The notes beneath the pieces were generated by a model. The model did no database searches. It worked only from the letters and a program-made list of their open reading frames with translations, and was not told where the DNA came from. The position numbers and the translations under genes are program-made. From the NCBI GenBank assembly GCA_028023455.1, contig JAQFVV010000022.1, positions 9,693,100-9,757,099 of the forward strand: a stretch of 64,000 bases of DNA, in the 5' to 3' direction. Each line of letters opens with the position of its first letter. Positions within the stretch are counted from its first letter, which is position 1. Below are positions 58,570-64,000 of this stretch, piece after piece. Origin of the DNA: Epiperipatus broadwayi. Taxonomy: Eukaryota > Onychophora > Udeonychophora > Euonychophora > Peripatidae.

Positions 58570-59585
58570 AGGGAAAAAACTTTTAAAAAATATAATTTTT
58601 ATAATGTAATGTAATAAATAATAATAATAACAATAATAATATACTGTTTCTGTGTTTACATATTTTATTAAAATATTGGAATTTTATGTTTTATATAATT
58701 TTTATTACAAAATTCCTAATCTTGAGGGATATTAAACATGTATTTTATGAATAAATAAACAAATCAAATTCAGATTTTTATCTTACCTTTTATAGATATT
58801 GCCACATACATTTATATTTCCAATAAATTATAAATATGCAATCTTTTATTATTATATTTATTGTTAATATAATTTTCATTAAATTTATTATTATTTCAGT
58901 TATAAATTAAATTTTAATAGTTAACATATTTTTTAAAAAAATATTTTTTTTTTGTTAAAATTTTCAAATTATGCTGAATTGAAATGTTTTATTTAAATCT
59001 ATTTTAGTTCTTTGGAACACTGCCTCCTTTTACAATTTATAGAACTATTATTAATTTCCAATAATCTATTTTTTATAAATATATATATATATTATTTAAA
59101 CAAATATAAATCTTTATTTCTATTAATATTAAGGCAAAAATTATGCTTATTTTATATATATAACGATTCTTTTATAGTTCTTTCTTTGCAATTTTTAACT
59201 AATTCAATCATTTCTTTTGTTATAATTATAATGTTTTTGTTTTTTAATTTTATTTTTATAAATTCCTAATTTTCTATCATTTAAATGTTATTATAATCTG
59301 GTGAATATTTATTTTTGTATTTCTCTCATAGTTATTATTGCTTTACTTTCATAGCCATGTTTGAATTTTATTTTATATATCTCTTCCATATTTTCTTTAT
59401 ATATACTTTTATTAAAATATAGTAAATTATTTATATTGAATTTTTTTTTTTTACATACAAATTTGAATTTCATATCTTGTTTGTATTTTTTGTTCATTTT
59501 TTTGATAATTTTAATGTTTTATTTTTTATTTTTTTACTTTGTTATTATTACTTTTTTTATTTTTTATCTTAATACATTTTTATGT
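58570..59585. other. Extremely AT-rich non-coding, possibly LINE-derived on the minus strand
   Basis: On the minus strand, the frame 59497-59309 contains KFKFVCKKKKFNINNL and sits downstream of the LINE-like segment 60540-59590. It could therefore be continuing LINE sequence. No motif was recognised. Confidence 0.3.
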
Positions 59586-59589
59586 ATTT

Positions 59590-60540
59590 TTTAATAGTGC
59601 ATTGAAATAATGTATTAATTGTGGCTTCTCTTTTAAGATTATTTATTTAATTTTCTAATAATTGATTGTTAGAATTTAAATTTACAGCTCTGTTTATTCT
59701 TTTTTTTCTGTTATGTTTTTTTTATAAATATTATCAGCATCTGATATCAAATTTGTTAAATATCATCATAATATATTTCTTCTATAAATGCTAATTTCAA
59801 TAATTATTTTATTGTTAAAAATATTTTCATGAATATCTATATCTGTAAAGTTGATTGATGTAACCCTCTTTTTCCTATATGTATTTTGAATTTTAGGTTT
59901 TCTAATTTTTGATTTATTTCATTACAGAATAATTTACATTTACTTTATTATTTCCACTGAATACCATCAAATAATCATTTAAGTATCATTTATAAAACAA
60001 AAGTTTATATTTTGAAGTTTTAAAGTACATATTTTAAATTTTTTTCAAAGTATAATAAAACAAATGGTTAAAATGGCTGTCATTAAATTCTGTCAATATA
60101 TATATATATTAACTTTATTATTTAAGTAATAATTTGTTGGAGTGCAGTTTGAAAATTATAATTGCAATCTCATTGCTACAATTGAGTGTTTGTTAATCTG
60201 CATTCACAACAGGTTATATTTACCTATTTAATGAAGTTTATTTTAACTTCTTTGTATCAATAATTTCACTCTTTATGGTCAAGTTGCAATCTTCAATGTC
60301 TATATAAACATATTAGCCCATAAATAAAGGTGGATTTCCACCTTATTATTAAAAGGAGTGTTGCCTTGACAACAACTTGAGATTGTCGATTGTTATCGAT
60401 GGTATTGTTTAAAAGTTGATTGTTTTCAGTGAGTTTGCATATATAAATTAAAATTCAGATTGAAAATATCAAAACTTTCATATAGGATTTCAAGAATGAT
60501 CTGAACAGCCTCATCATTTGCTTTTCAGTATCTATCCAGT
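59590..60540 (-). repeat. LINE-associated repeat, inverted partner of 49400-50345
   Basis: Landmarks shared with the plus-strand copy in reverse include GTTAAAATGGCTGTCATTAA, TAATTTCACTCTTTATGGTC, TTGCCTTGACAACAACTTGA, TCTGATATCAAATT and TTATTTAATTTTCTAATAAT. It does not contain the family R insertion present in the other copy near 49500. Confidence 0.65.
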
Positions 60541-60549
60541 CAGTTTTAT

Positions 60550-61320
60550 AAGTTGCTTATTTTCATAATTTCAGTAGATGGCACTCATGAGATGCCATTT
60601 GAATTTTAAAAGAAGAGAAAATGTTAAAAATAAATTTTGTGATGAATATAAAACTATTTACCAAATCATAAATTTGTTCACATATATCACATTTTGATTC
60701 TTTTATCTGTTTATTTTACACACTCCAATGATTCTAACTTTTGCGAGAAAATTTTCCTTTTTGAAAAATTTCAATAGCTTGTCTAATAGATTTTCAATGT
60801 AACTTGTCCTCAGCCATATGCTACTAATAAAAACTTTAAATATGCAACATATTTTTAAAGGTTCTCTGACATAATATTTCTAACATAAACAGGATATGAA
60901 TAATATTTCTGCTGTGTAATTTTCACAACACCACTCTCATACAAAGCAGGGACCAGTTTTTAACCACTTTTAACATCTTGTGGAGGGGTGTAATTATAAA
61001 CATATGACCAAAGACATGTGAAAAGGATATATGATTGCCAATTCCATGCTGAACAGATAAAAAACCAGTCCCATATCTTGTCTGAAAATTACACTGCAGA
61101 AATATTCGTAAAGTGGATAATCTCTAGTCTAATGAATGACTAATAAAAATTATTAATAAACAGGATATATTTCTACTGCAAAAGTTATATCCACATTGAC
61201 CATAAAATACTTTTTTTATGAAGTCTGTTTCTATTCATTGACTGCATGTGTCAATCTTACAAAAGTAATAATAAATATAAACAGAGCATGGCCTTTGGAA
61301 TATTAAAGGTCAATAGTAAA
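60550..61320. other. AT-rich non-coding with a local inverted segment
   Basis: AACAGGATATGAATAATATT, TTCTGCTGTGTAATTTTCA and CAGGGACCAGTTTTT near 60889-60962 recur inverted near 61060-61110 (AAAACCAGTCCC, TGAAAATTACACTGCAGAAA). This is a ~220-base foldback with ~70-base arms. No coding was seen. Confidence 0.5.
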
Positions 61321-61324
61321 GGCA

Positions 61325-61425
61325 TGTCAAGTGCCAGTGACCTAGCGGCTAGCATAGCTGCCTTCCAAGCAGCTGGCCCGGGTTCGCTTCCCGGTCAACG
61401 CATTTGACATATGAGAAAAAAAATA
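61325..61425 (+). mobile_element. tRNA-Gly(UCC)-derived short SINE, best-preserved copy
   Basis: GACCTAGCGGCTAGCATAGC (A-box region) is followed by a perfect anticodon arm, GCTGC-CTTCCAA-GCAGC, giving anticodon UCC. The T-arm CCGGGTTCGCTTCCCGG is fully paired (61378-61394), and the 3' end is TCAACGCA. The 5' acceptor strand (GTGCCAG) does not pair with the 3' strand. The copy ends TTTGACATATGAG with an A-run, the tail seen at 34866. It is therefore called a SINE and not a functional tRNA gene. Confidence 0.8.
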
Positions 61426-61864
61426 GTAAAGACATAAAGAGAGACAAGAGATAAGTAAATATATATTATAATTCTTTTATATTTCAAATCAATGAAAGAA
61501 AGTAACTCGATATATTTTTATTTAAAATTATAAAATCGGGAAGAATATTTAAATTTTAGTCTTCATCTGATAAAGAATGCAGAGATTTTAACTGTTCCAG
61601 TTTGTTTGCTTTACTTCTTATTTTACATTATTAATTTTTTTTTAATGACTAAATATTTGTCTACATCGAAACATTCTTGACCTTCCTACCATGAATTTGA
61701 TTTAATTATTCAGCTACAAGGTAATTAAAGATGGAATTCCATTCTTCTTCAATTGGATTTAGTTTCAGATATTTGGAGTTGTAGTTTTAATTTTTGTCTC
61801 AAAGGATTTCTTTTTTTATATAAGTATGTTCATAAACACATTAATTTGCAAGTTATTGATATTA

Positions 61865-62625
61865 CGTTTTAAATTAAATTTTAATTTTAAAAATTCGTAT
61901 ATAATATATGCTATATAATTCAATGACTATTTGTTTCTTTCCACATATAATTCGATGTAAAAACGTTTTCCGTCTTTATTAAAGAAAAGATTATATTTAA
62001 CTAAAATTCATTTGCTTAGCATGCTTACAACTAAGTCGTAATCATAACAGTATTAATTTGCCGTGAATGAAAAATATTATAATAGGGTGGTATTTAAATA
62101 CTCTGTACGAAAATGTAAATGAGATATTTTTTATAATCCACTTCTTCGACAATGGATTATAGGATTCTTTCTTATCAATACATTATTGGTTATGGGTCAT
62201 GGATTTTTAATTTTACATTTTTTGTCATTGAGCCAGTGTGTGTGAGTATAGTATGTTCTAAGAGAAATGACAAAAAGCATGGCACATAGCTACTAATGTG
62301 TATGTTATTAATAAGAAAGAGTCTTGTATTCCATTGTCGAAGAAGTGGATTATGTAAATTATCTCATTTACATATTGAGTATTTAAATACCACCCTACTA
62401 GAACACTTTTCACTCGTGGAAAATTAATCTTGCCATGATTATGATTATGTCATAGTTGAAAGCATGCTAACCATATGAATTATTGTTAAACATAATCATT
62501 TCATTCTAAACATGAAAAACGTGCTTACGTCGAGTTGTATGCTATATAATGTAAATTTTATTCCAAGTTAAATTTGAATTTAATCTAATATTGTATAGTT
62601 AGGTTGACTAATACTTTTTAAAATT
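61865..62625. repeat. Large foldback element, ~380-base arms
   Basis: Inner arms 62085-62180 and 62300-62395 match closely (GGGTGGTATTTAAATACTC, AATCCACTTCTTCGACAATG). Pairing continues outward with more changes: TTAGCATGCTTACAACTAAG against its partner near 62460-62475, and CGATGTAAAAACGTTTTCCG against CGACGTAAGCACGTTTTTC on the other strand near 62515-62535. TA dinucleotides flank the inner GGGTGG...CCACCC block (62083-62084 and 62396-62397). The inner block may be a Tc1/mariner-like MITE, or the whole may be one element with faster-decaying outer arms. Confidence 0.7.
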
Positions 62626-62664
62626 TGAATAATAGTCATTTATTTGATTTATTTCATAACCATA

Positions 62665-62785
62665 CAGAGGGTTTGGTACAATGGTAATGTGGCAGACTTT
62701 GGAGCTTTTAGTTTGTTAACCACAGCCTAACTCTATAACTTTCAATACTCAATTCCTGAGCAGTGGTGCATTTATTTATTTTTTA
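62665..62785 (+). mobile_element. SINE, tail family 2800
   Basis: GGTTTGGTACAATGGTAATG (A-box) opens the copy and CAATTCCTGAGCAGTGG closes it, matching the SINEs at 2800, 15863 and 15986. The B-box is eroded. No poly-A tail remains. Confidence 0.6.
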
Positions 62786-63004
62786 TTCCAGAGCCATCTA
62801 TTGTAAGCTTGGGGAATCATTTGACTTTAGATTGTAGTGCATTTTAACATTCTAGATTAACACTTAATGTTTAATGTGAAAATAAACTAAAGGCAGTTTT
62901 ACTTAAATAAGTCTATAACCTTAGTACATATTCCTTGAGTGCTTAATTTATTACAAGAGAGATCTCTACAAATCTAAATGCAAGATTCAACATTACAAAG
63001 ATAA

Positions 63005-63215
63005 GAGTGAGACAAAACTCTCTATACAGTAGTGCCACTCAGTGCAAGCCAGAGTAATCAATGGTTTCCAGAAGGCTTGTGCGTAAAATCCTGATCTAGT
63101 GCCTACTCATCCAATATCCCCAGCCTAGTTTCTAGCTTGTGGCTTTCAAAGTTTTGCTTGTTTTAATAACAGTTATGAGCAAGCATAAGAAATGGTGATC
63201 ATGAGATGTTTAAAG
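63005..63215 (-). repeat. Family R repeat with decayed hammerhead-like core
   Basis: On the minus strand, AAAGCCACAAGCT (helix II AGC/GCU), AGAAACTAGGC and TGGGGATATTGGATGAG (63150-63100) match 40220-40258. CUGAUGA has become a TTTGA-type sequence and GUC is GGC, so it cannot cleave. The body continues through GCACTAGATCAGGATTTTAC, CAAGCCTTCTGG, ATTGATTACTCTGG and GAGTGGCACTACTGTATAG. Confidence 0.6.
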
Positions 63216-63424
63216 TTTTAATACTTTATATGATATATATCACTTTATATGACATATATCATACTTATAAAAAAGATGAAAGGGGATTATAATAACTTAA
63301 AATTGATGATCACAAAATTATAAAAATACTGACTATATAGACAAGTTTGTTTTACATTACAAATTTTAAGAAGTTTTTTAATTTTAGACATTAACTTGAT
63401 TGTTAGATATGTGAGCACAAATCC

Positions 63425-63480
63425 TGCATTCCTTTGAAGATAGCCAATATCAAAAACTAGTCTGGGATACAGATCCATTA
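63425..63480 (+). ncRNA. Decayed hammerhead-like motif (family R)
   Basis: CTTTGAAGA, GATAGCCAATATC (a GAUA/UAUC stem), AAAAAC, TAGTC and TGGGATACAGATCC align in order with the motif at 40213-40258. GUC and the helix I side are kept. The CUGAUGA and GAAA cores are mutated, so it is inactive. Confidence 0.45.
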
Positions 63481-63874
63481 TCCATTAATTACTTAAGCTT
63501 GCAACATATGGTTTTTGGAGCAAGATAAATCGAATGAATTATGACTTCTAATATAGAAATCAAAAACTAAGCAAATTAAATATGGTGTAATATTTTGTTT
63601 GATAAATCTAAAATTATTCAAAGCATAAGATTCTGTAGTCTTTTGCCTATTTAGGCCTTGATAACTGAAATAAAAATATTGCATATCCAGATTTACTGAT
63701 ATTCTAAATAATTGCATACTTATTTGATAACTATTATCACTATTAGTACTGCCAAAAGTCTGGCGTTGCATATTAGCTCTTAACTTTTTTTTTAAGCTCT
63801 CATAATCACTTGCTCTGATCTTTAAAAGAAATTTATCTTTTCAAAATAAATCACACTTCTCATAATACACTTTT

Positions 63875-64000
63875 TTACAATGGCTAAGCATTTATCACAA
63901 AGCTTGTTGAGGAATTGGCAATCCTCATTGTTTTTATCTGACAAGCTTAAGAGAATTGGGTTATGTAATCTATGACTCTTATTTTGACTATTTATAGTCT
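63875..64000 (-). repeat. Repeat, inverted partner of 56861-57000, cut by the window end
   Basis: TTATCACAAAGCTTGTTGAG, GAATTGGCAATCCTCATTGT and ATGACTCTTATTTTGACTAT are the reverse complement of 56865-56980 with few differences. The element presumably continues past 64000, and a family F segment would be expected there or on the near side. Confidence 0.6.

Noticed and set aside
59012-59594. Hydrophobic open frames (85 and 77 codons) that look like membrane proteins
   Set aside because: Composition is Phe, Ile, Leu and Tyr only, as expected from T-rich DNA, and the opposite strand appears to be LINE-derived.
61325-61400. Functional tRNA-Gly(UCC) gene
   Set aside because: The anticodon and T arms are perfect, but the 5' acceptor strand does not pair and the copy carries the SINE tail and A-run seen at other loci.

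Overview
This window looks like AT-rich intergenic or intronic DNA from an animal (metazoan) nuclear genome. The evidence is very low GC by eye, homopolymer and (TTA)n tracts, LINE, Gypsy LTR and DNA-transposon fossils, several tRNA-derived SINE families, and no bacterial-type gene organisation. The species cannot be identified from the sequence alone; an AT-rich invertebrate is the best guess. No intact host gene was found. The only host-gene hint is a possible 39-nt microexon at 1211-1249 with good splice signals. Almost every open frame shorter than 100 codons is chance AT-rich sequence, an antisense shadow, or a piece of a decayed mobile element.

Layout. 0-6.7 kb: a small inverted-repeat transposon with target duplications (705-943) and tRNA-derived SINEs. 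6.7-9.75 kb: the 3' end of an RTE-type LINE fused to an internally deleted Gypsy retrotransposon (gag, zinc knuckle, protease remnant, integrase C-terminus, partial LTRs). 12.6-17.5 kb: an LTR fragment, a 932-bp inverted dimer of a ~345-bp repeat (13759-14690), a hairpin element, a SINE dimer and a foldback repeat. 18.6-25 kb: microsatellite, tandem repeats, SINEs and an unrecognised coding fossil. 25.7-31 kb: a decayed L1/Tx1-like LINE on the minus strand, whose 3' end carries an apparently perfect 441-bp tandem duplication. 32.7-37 kb: dispersed repeats and four SINEs. 37.3-40.1 kb: an RTE LINE fossil split by a Merlin (ISXO2-like) DNA transposon. 40.1-42.3 kb: repeats carrying hammerhead-ribozyme-like motifs. 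43-45.6 kb: an RTE 3' end and an unidentified coding fossil. 49.4-50.6 kb and 58.3-60.5 kb: LINE pieces, one pair in inverted orientation. 55.8-57.6 kb: a second L1/Tx1-like 3' end, another hammerhead-like motif and a long palindrome. 61.3-64 kb: SINEs, a ~770-bp foldback and hammerhead-family repeats.

The most interesting signal is a set of minimal type I hammerhead ribozyme motifs in two short repeat families. Family F has members at 41121-41676 (two divergently oriented copies with matching cores and a 9-bp plus 5-bp helix I) and at 57005-57215. Family R has a member at 40187-40262 with an intact core and decayed relatives near 33.1, 63.1 and 63.45 kb. All intact cores share CUGANGA, a short helix II, GAAAC, a tiny helix III and GUC. 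This resembles the ribozymes known from metazoan retrozymes and Penelope-like elements. All structures were folded by hand, and no database or folding program was run.
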